Position numbers and translations under genes: made by a program. Positions 50,986 to 61,985 of a stretch of 64,000 nt of DNA are shown piece after piece. Each line of letters begins with the position of its first letter. Within the stretch, counting starts at the first letter, position 1. The stretch is from Notospermus geniculatus. Its lineage: Eukaryota; Nemertea; Pilidiophora; Heteronemertea; Lineidae. The stretch covers positions 198,275 through 262,274 of the forward strand of contig NMRB01000186.1 of assembly GCA_002633025.1 (NCBI GenBank), given 5' to 3'. The notes under the pieces are model-generated. The model had not been told where the DNA came from. It saw nothing but the letters and a program-made list of their open reading frames with translations, and searched no databases.

Positions 50986-50991
50986 TTTCAG

Positions 50992-51204
50992 AAGGCGAAT
51001 CCGACAACAACGACTACACAAGTATACCCCACCAAGAAACACCAGACAAAATGACCTCCCAGAAACATTACGGTCAACAACTAACCAGCACAGACCTGAC
51101 TGGTCCCTCATCACTTGAGGCCCTTCTCCTTAATATCCAGGGACTTCTCAAGGTGGCAGCAGAACACGCCAAGCAGTATGAACGACAAATACATTTCGAA
51201 ACAG
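50992..51204 (+). CDS. dac: dachshund exon 6 of window: DACHbox-C start
   Basis: This 213-bp exon (phase 1 in and out) encodes EGESDNNDYTSIPHQ, a short linker, and then SSLEALLLNIQGLLKVAAEH with KQYERQIHFE after it. The S-S-L/V-E-A/T-L-L-x-N-I-Q-G-L-L-K-V-A signature is the start of DACHbox-C, the region that contacts SIX/EYA complexes and corepressors, and it is diagnostic for dachshund. The donor is ACAG|gtaagag. The predicted alpha-helical coiled coil that normally follows (rich in E, R, K, L) is not found downstream in this window, so this is the last visible exon and the gene continues beyond 64000. Identification of the family is very secure. Confidence 0.95.
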
Positions 51205-51849
51205 GTAAGAGTTTTTTCTTCACTAAGTATTCAGTTCTTACACTTATCTGTTTTCCCGAGACCTTCCACCTTTTCTTCGTTCAGCTACTGTTCTATTGCT
51301 TTTTACGCAGTGACAGACAAACTGTGGGATGCTGTACGCCGTGCGACTGTACGGTGCCGTATTCACAGTAACTTTTTAACCCGTATTCCATTCCCAAAGT
51401 GCTGATGATTGGGCAAAGAACGACTTCTGCCTACAGCTGAAAGCGACGTGCCACGTTCATTGGTGGCACAGCTGAAATCAACATCCCGCGTTCGTACACC
51501 AACACACATGTACCACACTCAGTCGTCCGGGAGTAAAGGAAACATTGAAATGCCAATTCTACACAGACGGCAAGTCGGACTGTGACAGATAGACCCAACT
51601 CGCTCATCCATCCAAGCTTCCCTAATCGAAACAAATCTACTTGCCGCTCCCAAATAGACACTAATTATGATTATTTCATCATGATTAATTTCTCTTGTTT
51701 CTAATTGAATGGATTCGACCAGATCTAGAGAGTCGTAAATTGCACATGCAATCGTGTAAGTAATTTCAGACATGGCATCCAATAGGTCTGGAATGAAATT
51801 AAGACTTGATTAGAGCCGCTACTATTAGAAGTTATAGTAATTCCACACT

Positions 51850-52377
51850 ATGGGTGGAGAAATTTTTCAATTATTTGATATCAAGCCCCTTCTTTTTTTC
51901 ATTCGATATTCCATTTCATTATTTGATGAGTGTAACTCACTGTCTGATTCGATGCTCCCTTGGTATCTAAACAAGGTGATGATGAAGAATGATAGAATCG
52001 CTTCCCTTTTGGCAAATCTGTACATTGCATTGAATGCAGATCGAGGTACAATCGTAAAATGGTGGAACACGATTCAACCTTCTGAGAAATCACTGATTTT
52101 CAAATCCGACATAAAAAGTTGTCTCCAAATATTGGAGCAGAATCCGCAATATCGTCTGACAATAAATTTTGAACCTTCGTTCCTTAAAATGGAGAATTTA
52201 ATGGGATGGAATAGGTTTTCCAGATTCACTTTCTCTAGCTCCGAATACTCTCTATCTATGCATTGGTATTGGTATGCGAATGGTGTGTGTTCCCTGGTTC
52301 AAGATAGGTTGAAATGGTGTCCACTACTGCGAAGGTTTATGAATGAAATTATATTTACAAATCGTGAGTACAGTTGA
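51850..52377 (+). other. Longest open reading frame (175 codons), unrecognised, doubtful
   Basis: It starts with MGGEIFQLFDIKPLLFFIRY and is rich in F, W, Y and L. It is preceded directly by an in-frame stop and has no recognisable domain. It is inside the intron after dac exon 6. In AT-leaning DNA of this length a frame this long is uncommon but not surprising. It might be a decayed mobile-element gene or chance. Confidence 0.15.
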
Positions 52378-53903
52378 TTCATTTGACGTCAACCTTGGGC
52401 TCTGCCATAATACATCTTCTGTAGAAAATGTACATGAATCGTCATGCTAGATAAGCTGGATCCGCTCTTTTCAAGAGAGGGATTTGATCATCAAACAGAC
52501 TCTGTAATGTCAACTTCATAAGTCATAATGGAGACACACTGATGGTATGACCATCTTGATTAAGTTTGAGATCAGAAGAATTGAAGTGATAATGAAAACC
52601 ATAACGACCACGATCGAATGATATCTACTTGATTTGAATGCACTTCCATTCAATTTAGATGCGAGATCCGCGCGTCATATGAATGCCATGACTTCAGGAC
52701 CATTTTATCTGCTGCTGTTTTCCGTTTCATGCTGACTGACAATCTTGGTTCTTCATATTTAAGTTCTTTATTGGCTTCAAACGAACCGAGATACCAAATC
52801 ATTGGGTACACATGTACGAATACTGACTGATGTAGTGAGCAATGTATTGTATGGTGTTGTCCAATCAGCGTAAAGGAAACATAGATTGGCCTCGTTTTCG
52901 CGTTTCGATCACTGCTGGTATGCAACGAGTATTTCTATTGGTTGTTTGTTCCGATGTTCGTGAAATCTTTACAGGTCCTCCACTTGCAATTTATGACTGA
53001 TGGCTTTCACTCTGTCTGTGGTCCCAGCTCACCTGCACCCTCCTGTGACCCATCAAATCCTACTGTGACCCAGCCAACGTGACATTCTAAAACCAATACC
53101 ACGTTAAACAAAAGCATTTAACAATATAGGTTAGTGATGCATGATGCATGTTGGACAAAATGATTTAACCAAATAAATAATTCAGATGAATTCCATTCAA
53201 TTAGGATCATTGTTTAATCCTCACTTGGTTGTCATACATTACAAACATGATGTCAAACACAAATCATATTTGTATCAGCTGCAGCCATACCTTTTTTACA
53301 TGATACATGTAGGCCTATCTTTCATTTTGGCAACAGTAGATCTATTTTCGGACAAAGAATGATACACAGCAATACACGATAGGCCTACACGACAGTCCCA
53401 AAGCTTGGAGTACATGGAATTAGCTTGTAGTACATGTATTATAATGAGTGTTAATTGTTCGCTTTCTAATTACCAAAATGTATCAGGCAATTACTGAATT
53501 GGTTTAATAGCTTTACTACGTACTGTATATCACTTTCAATTTATTAATTTCATCTTTGTCTGAATTGTGCTCAGTCAGGGATGAACTATTGACGAGGTAA
53601 CCCGACCCCAGTGTGACATTTAATGTCTTTTTGTTGAGTAAAATTCTAGATTATTGAATTTCATTAAAATAGGAATTAGCTTCATAACAACATATCCGTT
53701 TTTTCGTAAATAACATGCTATTTTAACTTTATAATCAAACATGTTTCTATAAAGGTATCTTATTTCAAATTACATGTTAAGAGACTTAAATTCATCCTAT
53801 ATTTTCGAATTACCTTGTGTCACCTGTGAAGAAAAACGTTCAGCATGATGCTGTCGTTGGGTAGACCTGTCTACCTCTCATCAGCAGGGAAGCAAACATC
53901 ATT

Positions 53904-54032
53904 GGCTGGTATTCAATAAAAGTTAGCAAATGCTTTTGCTTACACATTTGCACAGCGAGGTCAAATGTAAATGTAGGGGCCTACTACAAAACTTGAAGTA
54001 AAAGCATTTGCTAGCTTTCATGAATACCAGCC
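53904..54032. repeat. Foldback MITE-like element, 129 bp, possible ATT duplication
   Basis: It starts ggctggtattcaataaaagt and ends with the near reverse complement (agctttcatgaataccagcc). The arms are about 38 bp and also share gcaaatgcttttgctt. Both edges are flanked by att. Confidence 0.75.
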
Positions 54033-54499
54033 ATTGTCATGACATCGTCTGATATTTGGTACTAAGGGAAGTTGCCATTGGCAGTGTAAGGGTTAACTCC
54101 ACCTCCCTTCTGGTGGGAGTACAACGTGATATAATGAAACATCATGGTTATTTCCACTGTCACGTCGACGGTAATAGAACCAGATGTTTCGCACAGATAT
54201 TTAGACACAAATGTTACATTTTCTGCTACTGGGGGCGGGATTATTGCCGCACTACACGCCACAATGCCATCACGAAGGTTTAATGTGGACAGTCATATCA
54301 GGGCAATAAAAGTATTCAGTACAGGAACCAAATGATGACATTAAACCAAGAGAAATTGGAATAGGTGACGATTGGTGTTTTCTGTGGACCCCTTCAATAG
54401 AAAGCAAGCGATCAGGGCCTATCTTCATAAAACCTTAAAGTTGATTGCTAATTGGATAGCCTACTGTACTTGTAGGCTACATTAGCCTGTACAGATATG

Positions 54500-54682
54500 C
54501 TGAACCGTCTTTGCTTTCCTGTGCAGTGCATAGGGAATGCACGTTGTGTGCACTGGAGGCACGGGATTGGTTCACCACACAAACTACATGTAGGCATAGA
54601 TGTGGTGAACCAATCCTGTGCCTCCAGTGCACACCACGTGCATTCCCAATGCACTGCACAGGGAAGCACTGGATCGGTTCGC
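54500..54682. repeat. Foldback hairpin, arms about 65 bp or longer
   Basis: The core 54513-54667 runs from gctttcctgtgcagtgcata to its near reverse complement tgcactgcacagggaagc. The inner arm ggattggttcacca pairs with tggtgaaccaatcc. Weaker pairing extends outward to a gaaccg word on each side. Apparent 60-80-codon frames on both strands come from this symmetry. Confidence 0.78.
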
Positions 54683-57600
54683 CACACAAATGGGCACTCA
54701 CTTAGTAGTCAAGCCCAGCAACTCCTATGAATTTGGCCCAAACTAATCAGACGTCAAGCTTCTTCGATTAAGGGTTTGGTACATGTAGGCCATGGTGAAT
54801 TTACTCGATGAACTTCGGTCACAATCATATACATGTACATTGCCTCGTGTGACAGTACACCTCCTTTAACTGACACCTCTACCAGGAGGACACCTCTCTG
54901 TTAAGGACTCAAAGTTCAGCTCCAAATAGGCCTATGTATGCCGTTTCTATTCATATTGATCTCTGTAAGGATACTTCTCATTAAAGGATAGCATTCATCA
55001 GTCCCTAACGTGGCCTTAATTACGAGGTTCCACTGTACTTGGTTCTTTATTCAGAATTCAGACACTCGATTTTAAAATCAAACACGAGATGCTTCGCGTT
55101 GAATTCCCCAAGGTCTCCACGCCACGACTCGCCTCCTTTCAAATCAAGACTTTATGACAGCAGTTCACTTATTGATAAAGAAAAATCCCCAAATAATTTC
55201 AAGAACTTTTAAATCTTCTCATAACACAGATGTGTCACAACATCTTATTAACTCAAACAATAGATTACTAATGAAAGGTAAAGATCTTTTAAAGTATTGA
55301 ATTACACCAGGGAGAGAGACCCGATCGAAAACTTACAGAGTGAGTTTATTCCAAGTTTGGCTGCGTGGACATTTATGGATCGAAGAATAATCAAACTATA
55401 GCACACCCTAGAACATCAAACACGACTTTCATTACGGCTATATCTAGGTAATTTCCTTTTATACACATCACTGCTAATACCATTTATATAAATTTTTGAT
55501 ATAGCGTTGAAATTACAACAAACCTCCAAGGTGTTTTAAACGCGTTTATGCGCTCCAAGCTGCATCATCAATATTGAAATCTCAACCGTGACTCATCACG
55601 CAAATTGATTTTTACCATCTTCAAGGGTATCAATTATACACAGAACTAAAGTAACAGAATTTGTGGCCAGACAAGGATGGATTTATATTGATGTGTGATT
55701 TCACTCCGACCTGGCGGGTTCTAAATAAAGGTGAGACTTCAACAAATTTACGAATCAGCTGATGATTAAGTAATGACTTGTTAACTTCTGGAAAATTCGC
55801 ACATACTTACTTTTCGACGGTTTGAAACTACACCGATCGAAAATGGACGACATGCTGTACTTTCACATCTAAACGGTCACTTCACAATATTCACGCTCAG
55901 CCCACTGGTGATTTCGTGACGAAAACAACGTTGTTTCCTACATGTATGTGTTCTATACCCACAATTTTTCATTGTGCTCATTTACCAAAACCAACAAAGC
56001 AGAATCATTGACCCCTCTATCTGATGGAATTAAATGAACCTTTAATTGCCAAGTTAAATAGAAACAAAATCTTCTGTCACAAGAGCATAGTGTTCTATTA
56101 TCAGCGTACAATGTATTTTACATCAGCAGACGACTCTTTATAAAATAGACAACATTGGACTCACTTTACGTCAGATAAAATCAACTTTTTTCTTTTATAT
56201 CGCTGACACAATAGAGTTTTTTTTCTTTAAAATTACAAGACGTTTTAGATTTGCTATGAGGAAAATAAACTAACAATGAAACATCCAATGACAAATGAAC
56301 CAACTTGGTAATTTAACACTTGAAATTCCGTTTTAGACAAAAAGAAAGAAAAAACAGTCCAAATGAAGACGGATTAGGTTAATTTTCTTTGCTATAATTT
56401 GCCGATTGAAATAAAGCTTTATCAAGGATCTACGAAGCGAGAATTTTGTCGTCTTTGAAACTCATCAAATACATCAGCAGGTGGTCTTATCATTAACGTT
56501 TTAATAGGAATCTATTATGTTTCCTCCAACCTTTGTTCAGGCGATACACAAGACAAAAAAGACGCGTACGTCACATTCATTTCAGGAGTAATGGGATACT
56601 TAAATTTCTTATGAGTTTTCTAAAGAATATTTCTCCGTGCAAGGGACATGCTGGTATCTCTTTCTTTTACAATGTATCGTTTTCTTTTGTGATATTGTGC
56701 GCGAGATCGGAGTTCAAAATGAAGACTTTGAAAAGATTGAAGCTGCATTTGAATTAAATGATGAAATAGGAACAATTTGAGTCAGTGTTTGGCGATTTCC
56801 TGGGAGCGATGAAGTAAAAAAATGCAATGTGCACTGTTCATAATCAGTGTTCCAAAGTAAAGCACAAAGATCGACACATAAAGTGATATACTAGTGCATA
56901 ATGCAAAAATACACTATGTTACTGAAAATTCTATGGTATAGAACGGTCATCAAAAAACGACTGTCCGATTCAGCCGTCCCATTGTATAATTACATACAAA
57001 AGCTTCAGAACAGTGTTATACAATATTCAGAATATTGAAACTCATCCGATTCATTCTGTGTTCTTGACTTTACTAAAAGAATCCCTTCAAGTTCCGACTA
57101 GCATCGCATTCACATTAAATTGAGCCAAGAGCATCAAACGACACTCATTTATAAATTGTATTTTTTGCCTCCGAGACAGAAATTCATTTCTTAAGAAAAT
57201 GCTATCTAGGTACCATTATTTTAATTAATTATTTGAAAATGAATTGTTTTGATCTTTCGTAATAACCGTGGAGTGTGTAATGACAATAATCTCGGAATGC
57301 CTAATTGCTAGAAGAGGTCATCGACGGTTCTACTTTGATATTGAAGCTATTCAAATTTGTGATTAAGTGGAAAACTCGTAGAATATCTTCACTCACTCGG
57401 GGTAGCTTTAACTAACTCTTACTTAATGTGATTTTACCTTCGTGAAACATGTATAAGAGATTACACATCGCCTCAGCGCTAATAGACGCTATCTCCTACT
57501 GCCTTTGATGTCTCTCCAAGAATTAGACAACGAGTTTCTTTAGATTTTATTAACTTCAGTGAAGCACTTAAGATGGAAGAGAGAGGAATACAGGGGTAGA

Positions 57601-60600
57601 TGAAAAGGACAGCGTACCGTATCATCACTGCATTCTCTTATTCATGATGTTGGTGTTATTTTCGTAGGCGGAAAGGATAACACTATTGCTTAAATAGAGT
57701 TTCATTCTTTTGAGTCAACTTTGCGAAAAGATATGAAGATCAGGTTTACAATTATGTTGCCAGATTTTAAATGGGCATTATGTAAGGAATTATGTTTCTT
57801 TTTGAGTGATATGCGGCAAAGGCGAACTTTAATGGACTTTGATTTGCGATATTAAGGTTTTATATGTCATGACATTTCATCAATGATGGTGACATTCTTA
57901 ATAGAGTCTTTCTGTTGGAGTTTATAGGATAATGAGTTAATTATAATTCTAAAGAAAGAATCTTTGTCAATGTTTATAATGTCACGTCAAAAAAGAACTG
58001 AATCTGACATGACATTTATGTTTCAATCGTTACATAATGTTGGTGATATATAAGTGATTATGCCAATAGGTTTCAGTCTTTGACATCAGTCTTCAGAAAA
58101 GATATAGATCAAGACGTAGACATAGGTGCAACGACCGCCATCTGTAGGCGAGGTACGTGCCTGACGTTGTCGCCTTTCAAGCTTTCTTTAATACATACAT
58201 GTATTTTCGTTTAATCAAATTGGCCTCGGCAAAAAGAGGGTTAAAATTACTCAAAATTCATAAAAAGGTTAATGCAATCAGGATATAATTAATGCATAAT
58301 ATATCAATCGGTGAAAGAATTGCTGATGTTTTCAAATCTAATATTCTGAACTGTGGCACTTTACAGGGAAACTTGGCTCAATGGTTTCCAATCACGTGAG
58401 CTTGGCATCAAATTTACAATCATCGCCAACATGCAAACGTCTGTTGTTCGCTTTTCAATTAAAGGGAATGTCTCACCTGCGTTTTTTCATTTCTACTCGA
58501 TGCTATAATAAACCCCTGCTGCTCGGGATATTCAGACACCCAACTGATGGCACCTTTTCCAATCGTCCTAGTCCAAGATTTTTGTCATAAAAGCCGAAAT
58601 GTTGGCCCTTCATTGCGTTACTTTGTTTTGTTCACTTTTTCGCAAAGATCTGAAATCGTACCTTTATTATTCAGTACCTGGTGCCCTTCAGGTGAAGCTA
58701 CATCGAGTTTGATTTATATAAACTAACCAAGATTATAGTTAAAATGCTAATTGCATACTTAATGAACAACATCAATCACTATGATGAATGGTGGGCATTC
58801 TTCCCAACCATTTCTAACCATTCTTTACTCAATACAATATAAGACGTTTTTAATCTCGAGTGAGTTCTTGTTTTATTTATGGGTTTTATTGCCAGTTCAA
58901 ATAAAATGAGAATTCCTGGTGGTGGCCGGGAATGATACCCTAGACCAGCTGGTCACAACGTACATTTATCCACAACTTGGCCACCCTGCTTGACCTGGTG
59001 TAGCCTAAATCCCCGCCTGACGCGTGGCATTGAATATCTTGCTTTTAGAACACATGACAGTCTACTAGGGACAGCAGGGCCTAATTATGAAGAAAAAAGT
59101 TTTACCAAATGGCAATCAAACAATTGCCTCCTGAAGTATCTTTTTTTCTTAAAATTCCATCAAGTCAAGAAGCTGCTGAGGCTGGAAGCGGCAAACCGTA
59201 TCAGCACGAGCCAACCATAAAGACGGCGGTACTTGACAAAGATTGTCTCTACCCCATAGCCATCACTTGAACTTCATTACAAACCTGCTAATACAACAAC
59301 CAAATGTTTACATCCTACCATTACCATAAGACGACACGAGCTGCAGGCATCCAAGCTTTTAGTCCATTTGACCTGAAATCATTTCGGTGCCGTTTGACAT
59401 TTTTCAAGTAATTGGCTTAAAATTACACAAATCTGGCAGTAACACGGCGTGGTATAATGGGCAATAATCATCATCTACTCCAACTCAACTATCAGGTATT
59501 TCTAACACGTCGATGCATTGTAAAATGTACGTGAATGAACAGTCAACTTGATTTGATATCACCCATTTGCCCTCTCGTTCTCTGTTTTCTTCTCGCGCTA
59601 TGTTTTTGACGTCTTCCATTTTTTACCTCATCAAGGTGCAATGAACGCAAACGGAACAAAAGAAAACTACTGCGGGTCCTTTGATACTTCAAACCGCTTC
59701 ATCTCAAATTGACCGTCTTTACAGGTGCATACACCGTATACATCATCACTGATGGGCCTTGTCAATTTCTAATGGAACAGATCATAAAGATATTGTAAAG
59801 AACGCGAGTGGAGTATGCTCTTCAGTCTTCCTCCCAAGGGAATAAATTAAGAAAAGGGCTTTTACTCGAATTGTTACCCCCAGGGATGCGAACAAAGTCG
59901 TGGAGTGGGATACCTTGTAAGAGCCCCTCTTACTTCAAAGACATTTGAAGAGAGTCGTCACTTTTATTTTGTCATCAGACCGACATCGCCTCGTGTTACA
60001 AATATCAGAGACGTTTCTTTAATTGCCTCGATACGTGTGCGACTGGTGCAAGTCATTGTCCCGCAGGACTAGGCTGGTTTCTGTACGGAAACAGAGGATA
60101 ATGGAAATCACCCTAGCGGTGGGATCTAGAACCAATATTCCCCAATCGGGCTCCATACAGGGTGGCAATCTTCGAAAAACCAAGCTCGGGAAGGTTGACT
60201 GCCTGGAGATTTGCCGCAGTTTTTCCGTGCACAGCAAGCTTCTCCCTTAAACCGATTTCGTCCTCCAAATAAGAGCGATGAGTGGCTAAACATAACTCAA
60301 AGCTGATTGGTCGAAATTCGCAATGACGTTCCCACGCTGCTTCTCTAGAAGTGAAGAAGTCAGGTGAGCTTTTCGAAAAAATGGCATTGGAATAAGACTG
60401 TGAGACTGAAAGGGTTAATGTAGACTGTTGTCAATTTCATGTACATGTACTCCATAACATCAGCCGCATGATATGAAAAAAGTCTTAAATATTTACTACA
60501 ACGCTACACCGTAACCACATCAATGATAATCCCGTAAGTAATATTCAATAATGACACTTTTATGCGATATCGAGATGGATGCGGTGAAAATGACGGCAGT

Positions 60601-61604
60601 GCTTCTCATATTGTTCATTTCATCTCAAGTATACCACAAATCAGTCGATATAATATACGCGTGAATGTACACAGACAGTTGTACTATCGTTGGTGAAACC
60701 GACCAAACAGATAACAAATGGAATTCATCCTCAATCCATCAGTAATAAATGCGATTATATGCCTCTCTTACTTCTTCTTCTCGTGGAGGTTTTACGCTGA
60801 GCAGGTTTTTAAACATATCCTCAACAAAAACAATGATTTAGCATTTAATTTAGAATCATTACTATGATGAATAGTGCCATTTGTCATCTCCAATGATGAA
60901 ATATCGTTTAATGTTTTCATTCAGACCGATGCCTACCAGTCAAATGATGATTTATACAAGGTTTCCACAAAGACATTTAGTTCCAAACCAGTGAATTGGG
61001 AATACGTTTGTGAGCACAAATAATTCTCTTGAAAACCGACGGTTTTTCACAAAGGGGTGATTAGAGGAAAAAGTGTATTGCATCATTTTGCGGTAGACTG
61101 GTGCTTGTCGTTGTCAGTGGAGAGAAACATCGGAAATATGACTTTTGACGAAAATGGCAGCATTCTTTCAGTTGTCGAAGAACATAATCCAGGTGATGGA
61201 AGAGCCAACCAAACTTAAGCTTCAACTTTATTCCCTTGGAAAAAAGGGAAATGTGTGATTGTTAAAAGTTATTCATTCACGACATCAAGCCCAATATATT
61301 TGCCGCGTGTTTCTCAGCACAATGTTCCGTTCCCAAGAACAAATGACTTAGAGAAATTAGCTTATAGGAACTCCCCACGGACTGTGAGCTAATTGACGGA
61401 ACAGAGAATAGCCATTACAGAGACATATCCAACCAAATGAGCCGTGCACACAGATGCCGCAGATAAAGTCGTCTGCTACTTTATGTCAGGAGTATAATCG
61501 GCATTAACGCATTATTGGGTAGATTTCCTTTATCAGAAGGTATTAACTGGCAATTTTCAACGGAAGATGGCGCCCTTGGGTAAATTGTACTTCAGCAGTA
61601 ATGA

Positions 61605-61985
61605 AGATTCAGCTGCTACCTCTGCTCTTCAATTCAAGGCAACTGCTATCGCTGCTGTCCGCTGTCTACCTCAAGGCAACTGCTACTTCCGCTCTCTACT
61701 TTAAGAAAATGGTTACCCCTGCTGTCTACCTCAGGGCAACTGATAACTCGACTCTCTACTTTTGCTACCCCTGCTTTTTACTGCGAATGCAACTGCTACC
61801 GCTGCTTTCTACTTCAGGCAACTGCTACCTCTGCTCTCTAGTGTCAAGACAAAACTGCTACCTCTGCTTTCTACTTTAAGACAACAGCTAGCTCGGCTCC
61901 TGTCTGCTTCAGGCAACTGCTACCTCTGCTCTCTAGTGTCAAGACAACTGCTACCTTTGCTTTACATTTTCAAGAACTGCTACTT
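61605..61985. repeat. Minisatellite, irregular about 50-bp unit
   Basis: Recurrent words are aactgctacctctgctctct, ctcaaggcaactgctac, and agtgtcaagacaactgctac, in about 8 copies with indels. The LLPLLST-like peptides translated from it are a by-product. Confidence 0.85.

Larger units (their letters stand above)
46989..50991 (+). other. dac: dac intron, 4.0 kb, phase 1
   Basis: The intron runs from donor gtaagg to acceptor ctgtattttcag. It contains a poly-G run (about 47599-47610), a 241-bp palindrome (49219-49459), an 85-bp tandem repeat (about 50030-50320) and a 29-30-bp minisatellite (about 50594-50985) that runs into the acceptor. I found no additional exon with both good sites and the right phase. 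The segment 47300-49200 shows nothing I can name. Confidence 0.75.

Noticed and set aside
59155-59220. Phase-1 compatible segment reading VKKLLRLEAANRIS before a stop, considered as a final dac exon
   Set aside because: The DACH C-terminus should be a long Glu/Arg/Lys coiled coil of many tens of residues; this short piece does not resemble it and the acceptor is weak.
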